Origin: Yponomeuta sedellus
Lineage: Eukaryota > Arthropoda > Insecta > Lepidoptera > Yponomeutidae
Assembly: GCA_934045075.1 (NCBI GenBank)
Contig: OW203749.1
Location: 2,585,304-2,649,303 of the forward strand
Direction: 5' to 3'
Length of the DNA stretch: 64,000 bases
The notes under the pieces were generated by a model, which saw only the letters and a list, made by a program, of their open reading frames with translations, had not been told where the DNA came from and did not search any database. Made by a program: the position numbers and the translations under genes. This document shows positions 20,815 to 31,906 of the stretch, in pieces. Position 1 is the first letter of the stretch, and every line of letters begins with the position of its first letter.

Positions 20815-21440
20815 TATTTTTGATGCACTAACCCGTGCTAAGGACAATTTTAAAAACCTATTTAGAGGCTAAAAATTCCACCTATGCCGGGATTCGAACC
20901 CGCGACCTCTGGCTATCCGTGCCAGCGCTCTATCCAACTGAGCCAATGGGCGACTCGCCGGCATCTATTCTCTGTATTACGTACAGGCAGCGACATCTGG
21001 CTGAAGTAGATTGCATCACTTACAGCCCCGACTACCTACTTTGCAGAGTGCTTAGTGCGAGTTTTTTAACTACTCGATCGCGTTAACGTTAACTCGTATT
21101 TCTATGGCATCGAGGAAGCGCGATCTAGCGACAAGTATGGAAATTAAAATTGCTGAGTGCGAGTTGTAATGGTTTACGTTGAGAAGTGAACACGTTTACC
21201 AGCCAAAACACGAATAAACGCGAGTGCGAGTTGTACTGTGACAGCGTTTTACCAGTTCTAACGGTTAACTTACTCATACTCACTACTCAATGCTAGACTA
21301 ACGCGGTAGTAAAGTAATTCGATTGGATCTGTCAAACTCGCACTAAGCACTCAGGTTTTACATCGGAATGATATCGCTGTACCCACATGATTATACTATT
21401 TTTATTTTTAATGCACTAACCCGTGCTAAGAATAGTATAA
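20815..21440 (-). mobile_element. tRNA-derived SINE (family X) composite inside the P element
   Basis: Starts ATGCACTAACCCGTGCTAAG, tRNA-like head at about 20885-20950 (antisense), body with GCAGCGACATCTGGCTGAAG, and ends with a second ATGCACTAACCCGTGCTAAG at 21411. Interrupted by the MITE at 21046-21353. Confidence 0.6.
21046..21353. mobile_element. MITE nested in the SINE composite
   Basis: Perfect 18-bp ends GAGTGCTTAGTGCGAGTT / AACTCGCACTAAGCACTC. The interior repeats GAGTGCGAGTTGTA-like motifs. The flanking SINE sequence (CTACTTTGCA ... GGTTTTACATCGG) is that of other copies with about four bases changed at the join; no clear target duplication. Confidence 0.7.
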
Positions 21441-21565
21441 TCATTTATTAATCATAGTATTTGATAGTTACCTATTGACTATGTAACTGTATTATGAAGT
21501 TAAGTGGTAAACAGGAATAAACTATTTAATTTTCTTCGGACTATTCTTGCAATTGTTTATTTTCA

Positions 21566-22115
21566 GATTCAGCTATACAAAAACATATTAGTTGTCGAGC
21601 TTCACAAAAGAACTCTGGTACGTAGACTTTTCATGTATCGCTGAAGTTTTTTGTAACTAGTGTTTGTTTACTTTGATAAATTACAAAGTGTTATCATTTT
21701 CAGCACCTTGTACAGCAGCCAAAATATCAGCAGTTGCTATTGGTCCAGCAGGATTTGACGACAATTATTGTGGCCTGGAATCTCAAAATATCAGAACTAT
21801 CCCGGTAAGTAGCATAGTTTACAAACATATTAATAATCAATGACGAATCAACTTTTTTTTACGATTTCAGCACCTGAATCCAAATCACCGATTGATGAAG
21901 TTCGTTCAGATTGGACACCTCTAAAGAAAACCCAAATAGCTGCTGAAATAAATTCAATAGACCTTGACCACAATTATTGTGATTTGATAATAAATAATAA
22001 AATACTAATTTCATTTGTCGTTTTATTGAAAACATTGATTTGTATTAATTTTATTTGGCTGACTGCGAAGCCCCTGGATGATAATTTATCGGTATCGATA
22101 AATGTAGTAATGTAA
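21566..22115 (+). pseudogene. Candidate further P-element exons (linker region)
   Basis: Three segments are bounded by good splice sites: TTATTTTCAG|ATTCAG to CTG|GTACGT; CATTTTCAG|CACC to CCCG|GTAAGT (21703 to about 21804); ACGATTTCAG|CACC onward (from about 21871). Possible reading includes SAIQKHISCRASQKNS then APCTAAKISAVAIGPAGF. Codon phases do not all agree, so the exon chain is uncertain and decayed. The final segment runs open to 22115 without a donor. Confidence 0.4.
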
Positions 22116-22119
22116 GTGT

Positions 22120-22257
22120 TCCCAACTCCTTGCGATAACATTATTATTTTTTTACATTTTGATCTTGTCATGAAAATTACTTATAACAAGAATGTCAGAT
22201 TACAAAGAAGTGAAAAATGTTAAAATATTGGTTTTATTGATAAACCACTTGAAATAA
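22120..22257 (+). repeat. Presumed remains of the 5' LTR of the first BEL/Pao element
   Basis: Inferred from the primer-binding site that follows. The sequence from about TGTTCCCAACTCC (22117) to TTGAAATA is AT-rich and has no second copy in the window because the 3' end of the element is missing. The left boundary is a guess. Confidence 0.3.
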
Positions 22258-22259
22258 GC

Positions 22260-22271
22260 TGGTCCTTCGAG
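22260..22271 (+). promoter_or_regulatory. Primer-binding site of the first BEL/Pao element
   Basis: TGGTCCTTCGAG, about 40 bp upstream of the gag start codon, identical to the candidate PBS of the second BEL element (35920-35931, minus). The shared motif at the same location in two diverged elements supports it as the tRNA primer site. The tRNA is not identified. Confidence 0.65.
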
Positions 22272-22312
22272 AATGAAAAATTATATGATGTAAACATCGA
22301 AAGAAAATTGCA

Positions 22313-25300
22313 ATGAAAAACGCACATTCGCATGATAAAACCATGCCCAAGTCTACGCATACTACTTCGGAGATGTCCTTTACCAGTTCTGCGTCGTCAC
22401 AAAGACGTATTATTGAAGCGCGTGCTGCACGAGAGATGGCTGAACTTCAACGGCAAGAGGTTGAGGTCAAGCGAAAGGAAATCGAGGCAGAGAAAGCCTT
22501 AGTACAAGCTCGTTTGCAGGAGGAATTAGCAAGTTTGCATAGTGGGAGTTCTGCGTCTCGAAGAAGAACTGAGCTCTGGGTGGAGAGTACAGATCCTCAC
22601 CATGACGTTGACGTTCACATGAGAGAAGAGAAGTGCGACGAAAAGGGCGATCTTGATGCGCGCCACGATGTGCCCGAAGGCACGGGTGTACGGATCGGCC
22701 ATCGCAACGTAGAAGATCAACGACATGAAAAGGACTGTGATGCTGTTCTACACTTGACGAATTCACTTGCTAAGGCTTTAACTTTAGCGCAGGGCAATAA
22801 TGAAAAACTGTTGGGCCGACTCACTAGCAATAACCTGCCTACTTTTTCAGGCGATGCACTTGATTGGTTGCGTTTCAAGAACGCGTACGATGTCACGACC
22901 AGAGTAGGCCGTTATTCTGAGGAGGAGAACCTTGCCCGATTACAGAGATGTCTCCAGGGCGAGGCGTGGGAGGCGGTTGCTGCACGATTGATTGCGACCA
23001 CCTCCGCCTCGCATGTTATGAAGATTCTTGAAATGAGGTTTGGTAGATCCGATCTAGTATTAGGTAGGCTAATAGCTGAAATGAAAAGAGTTCCTAAACT
23101 GACAGGCATGAGGTCTGAGGTAGTTATTCTGGCAACTAAGGTTGACAATTGCGTAGCGTCTATTCAGTCAGCTGGAAACATAGGTTATTTACATAGCCCC
23201 GAGTTGGTGTCTGAAATTTTGAAAAAACTGACTGAACCGATGTTTTTTCGCTGGCTGGATTTCAGCAAGGGTATTGGCCCTACTCAACCACAACTAACGT
23301 GGCTTTCTAAATACCTCATGTCGGAAGCTCAAGAGATATGCAAGCGTGCTATGATTGAACCACCACTAAAGGGTAATAAGCATGTCAGTTCTTTTAAACC
23401 GCGTACCCTTTTAACTACGAACGAGATGGAGGAGTGTGACACGACTGATAGTGGCACGATGTTGCGTGATACTTGCTTGACGACGAACGCTATACCGTCC
23501 CACAAGAGAGACGAAATATTATGTGTATTTTGCTCAGAGGTAAGTAACACGATTAAGACTTGTCCTAAATTCAAAGCTGAGCTTATAGATAAGCGTTGGG
23601 AATGGGTAATCAGGCACAGATTATGTTTTAGGTGCCTGAGTTCTGCACATCGCCGCGATCGCTGTAAATCGAAGAAAAAGTGTTCTGTCTGCAATATGTC
23701 CGGACACCACGCTCTATTGCATCAGGATAAGCCCAAGACGGAAAATCGGGTTCCTGAAAGAGAGGAAGGGGAAACTTCAGCGAATGTCTGGTCGACACTG
23801 AAGAAGAAGGTGCATTTGAAGGTGCTTCCGGTGAAAATAGAAGGTCTTGCCGGCACTTTGAGTACTTACGCTCTCCTCGACGAAGGTTCGACGGTTACTT
23901 TGATAGAAAAAAAGATGGCCGATCAAATAGGAGCAACTGGACCGGAGGTTGGATTAAGCTTGCAAGGGGCAGTTAGTGGAGGTAATGAGATGTCTAGCAG
24001 AGTAGTGTCTCTGATGGTGCGAACGAGCGAAGGGGTTCACCGATTAGATAGAGTTTGCACAGTGGAGAAATTGACACTTCCTTCGTGTAGGGTCTCGAAG
24101 ACAGAGCTGTCCTATGAGCACTTTAAAGACATACCTTTGGTTGAGTTTGAGGGTAAGCCAACTTTGCTGATTGGTCAGGATAACTGGCACCTTATTGTTA
24201 GCCGTGAAGTGAGAGAAAGAAAGAAAAATGAGCCAGTTGCATCACGTACATTACTAGGCTGGGTGTTACATGGATTTTCGTCATCGATAACAGAACGCAA
24301 GTTTGAAACCTCATGTCATTTGTACGATGATGACGAGATGCATACTTATATTCAGGATTACTTCAGACTTGACAGTATAGGGATAAAGTACCAGGACGTC
24401 CAACGTTACTCCCCTGATGAACATCGTGCTTTGCACATCTTAGATACCAAGTCCAAGAAGATTGGAGACAGGTGGGAAACTGGCTTGCTGTGGAAATCAG
24501 ACGACGTAGAGTTTCCCAATAATAGAAGAAACGCGGAAATTCGCTTACGGACAATAGAGAAGATAATGGACTCTGATGCTAGCTTTGCTGTAGATTATAC
24601 GAAGCAAGTCCAGAACATGCTTGAAAAGAATTATGCTGAAGAGGTTCCAGGGAATCCGTCAGGTCGAGTATGGTTTATTCCACATTTTGGGGTGAGAAAT
24701 CTCAACAAGCCTGGAAAATTACGACTTGTTCACGACGCTAAAGCAGAAACGAAAGGAGTTTCTCTAAATACTGAACTTCTTGCTGGTCCTGATTTACTAA
24801 ATTCTCTCGTTGGCGTTTTAATGCGATTTAGGGAGCATGAAGTGGCGATAACAGGAGATATTCGAGAAATGTTTATGCAAGTGAAGATAGCCAAGGAAGA
24901 TCAGAATGCCCAGTGTTTCTTGTGGCGTGGCATGGATAGGATTAACCCTCCACGTATCTTTCGCATGACATCGATGATTTTTGGCGCGAAATCGTCCCCT
25001 TGTACGGCTACATATATTTTGAGACGGAATGCTGAAGATTTTGCCGTCATTCATCCCCGAGCCGTAGAAGCTGTCAATAGACGCCATTACGTAGACGATT
25101 ATCTGGATTCTGTAAAAACCGAGGAGGAGGCTGCCCAGCTCTTAAAAGACGTATCGGTGATTCACAAAGCAGGAGGATTTGAAATTCGAGGTTGGGTATC
25201 CAATAGACCTTCAATATTACCACAGTCAACTAAAAATGATACTGTCAGCCTATTGCAGCACTCCAGTGAAGTGGAGAGGACTCTTGGTATGAACTGGAAA

Positions 25301-25486
25301 CCAGAAAGTGACACGTTGGGATTCAACTTAAGTTTGAAGAAAGTAGATAAAAGGGTTGTTGATTGCTTGACAAATCCAACCAAACGAGAAATCCTAAAGG
25401 TAGTGATGTCAGTTTTTGATCCACTTGGCTTGATATGTCCCTTTATTATAAGATATGTCTCCTTTGAAAGCCGCCACGATACCTAG
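22313..25486 (+). pseudogene. BEL/Pao retrotransposon gag-protease-reverse transcriptase (first element)
   Basis: Open frame of 1057 codons. Order: coiled coil about residues 30-75 (AREMAELQRQEVEVKRKEIE); DUF1759-type gag around 165-330 (FSGDALDWLRFKNAY); zinc knuckles about 400-465 (CFRCLSSAHRRDRC); aspartic protease (YALLDEGSTVTLIEKK); reverse transcriptase with RVWFIPHFGVRNLNKPGKLR and catalytic YVDD in HYVDDYLDSV. After VFDPLGLICPFIIR the normal connection and early RNase H codons, about 330 bp by comparison with the second element, are missing and the frame shifts, so translation stops 10 codons later. Plus strand, lying between the two halves of the P element. Confidence 0.85.
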
Positions 25487-27300
25487 GCTAGAGCTACAGG
25501 CAGCTTTGATGGGAGCTCGACTTGGAAATACTGTAGTCAAGGAACAGTCACTTGTGGTTCAGAAAAGATATTTTTGGACGGATTCTAAGATTGTCTGGTA
25601 TTGGATCAATAACAACCCTCGGAAAAACAAAGTTTTCATATCCAACCGTCTGTCCGAAATTGATGAACTCACTAAGCCACATGAATGGAGATGGTTACCC
25701 GGGAAAATCAATGTTGCTGATGAAGCGACCAGGGCTAAAGATAATGTAAGTGACAGGTGGCTCAGTGGTCCTGATTTCCTTCGCCTCCCGGAAGAAAACT
25801 GGCCCCAAATGATGCCAGAACCCGAAATGGAAGCTTCAAAAATGGAACAGGAAGATGTGGCGCAAATTAATGAGGAACAGAAGTTGATATCCGTTGAGCG
25901 ATTCTCAAACTGGCGACGCCTCGTGAGGAGCTTATGTTACGTCTTACTGTTCATCGAAAAATATTGTCGTAAGAAATCTATTGAGTTGATAGTGACACCA
26001 GACCTGGAACAACTAGCAGAAAAGTTAGTTATAAAGCAAGCTCAGCAGGAGATGTTCCAACATGAGATTACCGCGCTAAAAAGGAAGGAAAATTTGAAGT
26101 CCCATAGCAAGTTGTTAAAGCTAAATCCGGAACTGAATGTTGACGGCTTGTTGGTGGCAAAAAGTCGGTTGGAGTTTAGTACAGATCTTCCCGAAGAAAT
26201 CAGAAGGCCTATAGTATTAGACGCACGTCACATTGTTGCGCGTCTAATTATCGAGTACTATCACAGGAAATTAGGACACAATAATGTGGAAACTTTATAC
26301 AATGAACTCCGCCAGCGATTTTACATGTTCGGACTAAGAACCACCGTGAGAGCTATGATTAACAGCTGTGTGACCTGTAAAGCCAAACGTTGCAAACCTG
26401 CTCAACCAAAGATGGGCGCTCTTCCAGAATTCCGACTACAGCAGCGTTGCAGACCCTTTACTTATTGCGGCCTTGATCTTTTTGGCCCCATGATGGTCGC
26501 TATTGGTCGGAGGAGAGAGAAACGTTGGGGCGTAATCTTCACGTGTTTTAGTACTCGGGCGGTACATCTCGAATTGGCTGCGTCGCTATCGATGGATTCT
26601 GCTATTTTGGCTATTAGAAGGATGGCAGCTCGTCGTGGATTTCCGAGACAGATCCATTCGGACAATGGAACGAACTTCCGGAGTGCTGACAAGGAATTGA
26701 GGAAGGCTATTCGAGACCTCTTAAGTGATAGACAAATGGCGCAGAATGTAAATGGTCTTGGAGTTAAATGGACTTTCAATCCACCCGAAGCTCCTCATAT
26801 GGGTGGAGTGTGGGAAAGATTAGTTCGATCGGTAAAAACGGCTCTTTCTTCCACTTTGCTGACCCAAACCCCTAGAGAAGAAGTTCTGCTCACACTTCTA
26901 ATTGAAGCCGAAAATATTGTAAATAGCAGACCGTTAATCCATGTTTCGTTGGATATTAGCGATGAAGAAGGTCTCACACCAAATCATTTTTTAATCTGTT
27001 CATCGAACCCTTTACCTTGTCCTGGAGTATTCTCTGACGAAGATCTACACCTTCGAAAGCAGTGGAGACTTGCGCAACGGCTGGTAGATAGATTCTGGTC
27101 TCGCTGGGTGCGCGAATACCTCCCAAGCCTTCAAGCTCGTTCCCGATGGACAAACGATGTTGGGAGCCCGGTGCGCGTAGGGGATATAGTTTTAGTAGCG
27201 GATAAAGGTTCTCCTAGAAACGTATGGCCGAGAGGCAAGGTAGTGACGGTCTGTCCTGGTCGTGACGGGCGAGTGCGTTCGGCAGAGATTGTAAAATATA
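25455..27300 (+). pseudogene. BEL/Pao RNase H remnant and integrase (first element)
   Basis: Second frame of the same element, resuming at SPLKAATIPRLELQAALMGA (end of RNase H). Integrase follows: an HHCC zinc-binding region (YYHRKLGHNN ... CVTCKAKRC) and the DDE core with GLDLFGPMMV, IHSDNGTNFR and PPEAPHMGGVWERLVR. The C-terminal region ends at GRDGRVRSAEIV. Near 27300 the sequence changes to P-element codons; the last integrase codons, 3' LTR and PPT are absent. The extension of the open frame past 27300 is read-through into the P element. Confidence 0.82.
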
Positions 27301-27302
27301 AA

Positions 27303-29049
27303 AATATCATATTGACGAAATGTCAATTCATAAAGATACAGATTTTGACGGGTTCAATAGTCTGGGTGTGGTCAATTTTGGCCCAAATGCAGATGGAGAT
27401 GATGTAAGCCTTGCCAAGCAGGTGCTTGTATTTATGGTAAATGCAATAAACGATACATGGAAAATGCCGGTAGGATATTTTGTTATAAATAGCTTGACTG
27501 GAGAACAAAAAGCGGAACTACTCAAAACGTGTTTGACACAATTATTTCATAGTGGTGTCGAGGTTGTGTCGGTCACATGTGATGGATGCCCATCGAACTT
27601 TGCTATGGCCAAACTTTTCGGCTGTGAATTAGATATTGTTGTAAAACCATATTTCTGTATCGATATTGGCAATACTAAAAAAGAAATTTGCTTTTTTCCG
27701 GATCCACCCCATATGTTTAAATTAGTTCGAAACACATTGGGTGATAAAAAAAAATTAAAAAACATGAACGACGAGCATATCTTGGAGGTACATTACTTAC
27801 TTACACGAAATGCAGGAAAATGAAGGTCTTCGTATGGCAAACAAACTAACGAGAGCTCATATTAATTATAGAAAACAGATAATGAAGGTTAAATTAGCAG
27901 CTCAAACATTAAGCGAATCCGTGGCTGACGCCATTGAATACTGTGAAGAAAACTTTCACTGTGTCAGCGGATCCGCAGGCACTGTGTATTTCATTCGACG
28001 ATTTAATAACCTATTCGATATACTTAATAGTCGAAACATAAATGCTTATGGATATAAAAAACCAATAAACCGAGAAAACTTCGACTTTATCAACGATTTT
28101 TTGAACGACATGTACGATTACATTTCTAATATTAAATTGGGTGATGGGATGAGCATATTGAAGACTGTGAGATACAAAGGCTTTTAGGGTTTTTATGTTG
28201 CATTAGAGCCCTACAAAAACTATATCAAATCGTCGTGCTATCGAGCAGTTTAATATTTTTGCCAACGTACAAGTTGTCTCAAGACCACCTTGAGTGTTTC
28301 TTTAGCGCTATAAGGGCCAAAGGTGGCTACAACAATAATCCAACGGCGGCGCAGTTTAAAGCAGCATATAAAAGATTAATTGGTCACGGTGAATTAAAAC
28401 ACATAACGTCTGGAAACTGTTCCCCTCTAGAAAATATTCACATTTTGACATATACAAACTCAAGGTATGAAAGAGCCATAAATGCAACGTTAAGAAAACT
28501 AGAAAACCGTGACAATTTTACGGACAATGAGGATCGTTCCCTGGCTCTCGATTGTGATCACGACTATCTTTCAGACAGATCCAACGAGGCTCGCAGAATA
28601 CTCAAAAGAAATCGTGAAGTATATAGCTGGTTTTGTGACGACAAAAATATCAAAAATTGTGAAATGTGAAAATTGCCTTATCTTGCTAATATGTGAGGAA
28701 AGGGTTCAAAGTTTAATATTAAAAAAAGACTTAATGTTTATATGCGAAAAAGCAGAAAAAATCTTAAGAACTAAAATTGCTGAGGAGGGTTGCAAAATTT
28801 TCACAATAAAAAATTGTATTTTACGTTTAGTTAATGATTGTTTAAAATGTTGTCAAGGGGTCCAACTGTTTGAAACCCATGGAGAATTATTTAACCAATC
28901 TCCTCTGGATAATCATGTCGTTTTACTTATTAAAGCAGTGGCTTTTAAATATCTCCAAGTTAGGTTACATTGACCAAAAAGACATGTGAACCTGCCGAAA
29001 AAATTAGAAACTACTACCATAAATTAATGTTGTTCAAAAATCAATAGCT
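27303..29049 (+). pseudogene. P-element (THAP9-like) transposase, catalytic and C-terminal parts
   Basis: Starts IDEMSIHKDTDFDG, the first catalytic Asp region, directly after the BEL junction. It continues through VVSVTCDGCPSNFAMAKLFG and FPDPPHMFKLVRNTLGD (RNase H-like core), MQENEGLRMANKLTRAHINY, then LPTYKLSQDHLECFFSAIRA and GGYNNNPTAAQFKAAYKRL, and ends with KYIAGFVTTKISKIVKCENC and a terminal LMLFKNQ-stop at about 29047. The reading frame changes at about 27795, 28230, 28595 and 28972, and there is an in-frame TAG at 28185. These breaks make it a dead copy. Its THAP half is at 19923-20723. The segment between the linker and the first catalytic Asp is absent. Confidence 0.82.
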
Positions 29050-29354
29050 GTGTGTGTGTATAAATATCATTTACTATTATAATTCGCCTTTATTGTGAAT
29101 CCGCTATTTCTCTCTCTTTGCAAGTAAGTCCTAAATGGTAAATATCTCTTCAATTAGACCAAAACATATTTTAGTATATTTTTTGAGGGCCTAAAAGCAA
29201 CCAAAAAATATATTTTGAAACTTTGCTTTGCTAAGCAGCCAAAAACGCGGTCAGCCATTTTTGTCTATGGTTTGAAGACCTGAAGTCTTGTAAACAAAGT
29301 TTGACATTCAACAACTGAGTGGTTTGTGAGCAAAGTGAAATAACAACGACGAAA
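29050..29354. other. Probable P-element 3' non-coding end
   Basis: AT-rich, with the direct near-repeat AGCAACCAAAAAATATATTTTG / AGCAGCCAAAAACG and no open frame of note. It ends where the DIRS-like sequence begins. I could not match it to a terminal inverted repeat at the 5' side. Confidence 0.35.
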
Positions 29355-30195
29355 CTATGATTTCATTTGACTGTCGACCCATCTTCTGGACGTTAATGTT
29401 CCGTTGAGGCAAGCACCCCAGCCCCAGTCTGATGCATCGGTTGTCAAAAAATTTGTTTGACCATTCGTCCATATTTCTGAGGTGCCCTGTAAATTCTTGA
29501 GCCACCACCTTAGATCTTGCAGAGCTTGCTCTGGAACGACATATCTCTTTCGTGAAAATTGGGGCAGCCGATTGCAAGCTCTCTGGACCATACGATAGTT
29601 GAGGCGGCCTAAAGGAACTACGAAAGCTGCAAACGACATTTTTTCTATCAGAGATTTGGCCTCGTACCAGTTCCAGCGATTCTCTGACAGGATCAGATGA
29701 ATTTGTCTTCGTAATGCTATCACTTTTTTCTGTGGTAACGATTTCTGGTTCTTTTGAGAGTCCCAAAGAATACCCAGGTACTCTATAGACTTTTTTGGGT
29801 GTGATGAAGTCTTTTCCGAGTTCACGTAGAACCCCAACTCTTTCAGAGTTTTGATGGTCAGGTTGGCATGATCTTTCACAACTGTCTGATCTTGGTTCGC
29901 TAAAAGGAAGTCGTCTAAATAGACAACTATTCTGATGCCCTTTGATCGTAGATGTTCTGCAATCCAGTTGGTTATTCGAGAAAATACTAATGGGGCCGTG
30001 GCGATGCCGAAAGGGAGACATGTCATCTGGAACACCTTTCCTCTGTACACGAGTGATAGGAATCTACTGTGGTTTTTGTTGATTGGGACATGAAAGTAAG
30101 CGTTCTTCAAGTCTACCTTCATAAGGAAGTCTTGCTTCTGGATAAAACTCGGAACCCTCTGATGGTTTATTAGACGAAATGGTTTTGGATTCAGA
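29355..30195 (-). pseudogene. DIRS-like reverse transcriptase/RNase H, downstream part
   Basis: Resumes directly after the inserted BEL element with NPKPFRLINHQRVPSF, then MKVDLKNAYFHVPINKNHSR, CLPFGIATAPLVFSRI and the catalytic YLDD in IVVYLDDFLLANQD, then an RNase H start TTDASDWGWGACLNG. These are features of the DIRS/Ngaro RT lineage rather than Gypsy or BEL. The coding ends near 29355 in mid RNase H; no tyrosine recombinase is present, so the element is truncated. Upstream part: 36150-36701. Confidence 0.8.
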
Positions 30196-30200
30196 TACGT
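30196..30200. repeat. 5-bp target-site duplication (left)
   Basis: TACGT directly before the LTR; its partner is at 36136-36140. Removing the element and one copy restores the DIRS RT codons (Asn-Thr-Tyr-Leu-Asn across the join). Confidence 0.9.
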
Positions 30201-30397
30201 TGTACGGTCGTACAGGTTTGTCTGTCTGTTCGTCAGCAGCGGAGCGTTGTCGTCCGCTACGTTTGGAAGTCTGTCGTGAACTGTTTCGTAGTCTCTTGTT
30301 CGGTCTGGTCAGTCATTCTAATTTCGAAGTCGTTTCAAAAGAGAATCAGCCAGTCTTACGTCAGCCTGTCAGCAAGGAGGCGTTGGTCGCCCCAACA
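30201..30397 (-). repeat. 3' LTR of the second BEL/Pao element (plus-strand left)
   Basis: 197 bp, starting TGTACGGTCGTACAGGTTTG and ending CGCCCCAACA in plus orientation. It matches the other LTR (35934-36135) along its length, except that it lacks a 5-bp GTCAG duplication near its right end. Confidence 0.92.
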
Positions 30398-30408
30398 TCC
30401 CCACCTCC
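30398..30408 (-). promoter_or_regulatory. Polypurine tract of the second BEL/Pao element
   Basis: On the minus strand GGAGGTGGGGA directly abuts the 3' LTR, the expected position for plus-strand priming. Confidence 0.75.
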
Positions 30409-30569
30409 AGTATTGACAGTCTGCCAATACTCAAGCAGGCAGGGGCAGCCAACCACCGTCAGTCTGTAGAGTGCCTGATCCAGTAGGGTGTAGTCGAACA
30501 CAGAACAGGTCAGGACTCAGGCCCGATCACGTTAGGTCAGTCCGGTTAAGTTAGTCAGGTCACGTCGGT

Positions 30570-31166
30570 TCAGTTAGGTCGTCTAACGTCGAGTTTGCAC
30601 AGCTTTGTCACCGGGCATTGGTATAGTCCGTGGTCGGTTCGGATGTCTGCTACGCGAACCTGTCCGTCTCGGCCCGGGTAGGTCTTGTCAACAATACCTC
30701 GAGGCCACAGGTCGCGAGGCAGTTGGCCGTCCGTAATCACGACGACGTCGTCCACAGCGAGAGGCTGAGAGGATCGGTACCACTTGTCGCGTCTTGTCAG
30801 AGTGGGCAAGTACTCCTTAACCCACCGCTTCCACAGTAGATCGGCCAACCTCTGTGACTCACGCCACGATCGTCGCAGTAGGTCTCCGTCTGTAAAGGTC
30901 CCTAGCGTCGTAGTCATGTCTGTTCTGTCTGTCTTGGGGTGTAGGAAGTCGTTCGGCGTTAGGGGTAGGTCGTCCGTGTGGTCAAGTGGGACGTAGGTGA
31001 GCGGTCTGCCGTTTACTATGGCTTCTGCCTCGGCTAGCAAGGTGGCCAGTGTGTCCTCCCTCGGGACCCTCGTCTTGAGGGTGGCTTTTAGCGCAGTCTT
31101 CACAGACCTTACCATTCGTTCCCAACAGCCTCCCATGTGTGGGGAGACGGGGGAATAAATGACCAC
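30570..31166 (-). pseudogene. BEL/Pao integrase, C-terminal part (second element)
   Basis: Contains SPHMGGCWERMVRSVKTALK (catalytic Glu region), then AEAIVNGRPLTYVPLD and a C-terminal SH3-like segment (LAVDDVVVITDG, LWPRGIVDKTYPGRDGQVR). It is in a different frame from the preceding integrase segment, with the break near 31150 at the codons for IPPxSPH. It ends 173 bp before the LTR. Confidence 0.85.
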
Positions 31167-31906
31167 TCGAAGCGGTTTACAACGCCGTACCTAACTAGCT
31201 CATCCCTGTCAATAGCCGCTACTGCCCGTCTCAATTCGCGGTCGGCGCCTCTAAATGTTGTCGCGTTATCGCTCCATATTGTCTTCGGGCAGCCTCGTCG
31301 AGCGATCAATCGCCTGAGTGCCATTATAGCGCTCGTGGTACTCAGGTCACTTACGAGTTCGATATGGATCGCTCTCACGGTTAGGCACGTGAAAAGGGCT
31401 CCGTATCGCTTCTCTTGACGTCGTCCTACTTTTACGGTCATCGGGCCGAAGTAGTCGACCCCAGTATGTACAAAAGCCCTGCCAGTTGGCGTTACCCTTA
31501 CGTCCGGTAGCTGACCCATTAGCGGGGGGCACGGCTTGGCGCGGTTGTTCTTACAAACCTGGCAGTCGTTCCATGCCGCCTTCACTGCGTTCCGCCCGTC
31601 GATAATCCAGAACCGTCGCCTTAGGTTCAGATGGGCTTGCTCCCTGTTCATGTGCGCTTGGTCCCGGTGCTGTTGGGCGATCAGCAGCAGTGTATATCGA
31701 TCCTTGGGGTGCAGGATGGTGGGGTGCTTGGTGCCGTCCGGCAAGTCTCCAGCAGCCTCCATTCTTCCACCGGCACGCAGGAGTCCGTCAGCATCTAGAT
31801 AGGGGGTCAGCTGACGTAGTCGGCTGATCTTGTCGACCCACTGATTCCGTCGTAACGAGTCAATGTCACTGGCGAAGCTACGGTCCTGAGAACTTATGGC
31901 ACACAA
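31109..31906 (-). pseudogene. BEL/Pao integrase, N-terminal and core part (second element)
   Basis: HHCC region (HRDQAHMNREQAHLNLRRRF ... DCQVCKNN), then core motifs HTGVDYFGPMTVKVGRR and IWSDNATTFRGADRELRRA carrying the first two catalytic Asp. A frame change separates it from the polyprotein upstream (about 31900) and from the C-terminal part (about 31150). With LTRs nearly identical, the two frameshifts should be recent, or sequencing errors. Confidence 0.85.

Noticed and set aside
19280..29354. Terminal inverted repeats of the P element
   Set aside because: I compared the likely ends by eye and found only short, unconvincing matches, so no boundaries are claimed.
29308..30021. 237-codon frame overlapping the DIRS RT
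   Set aside because: An alternative frame of the RT coding sequence without any domain.
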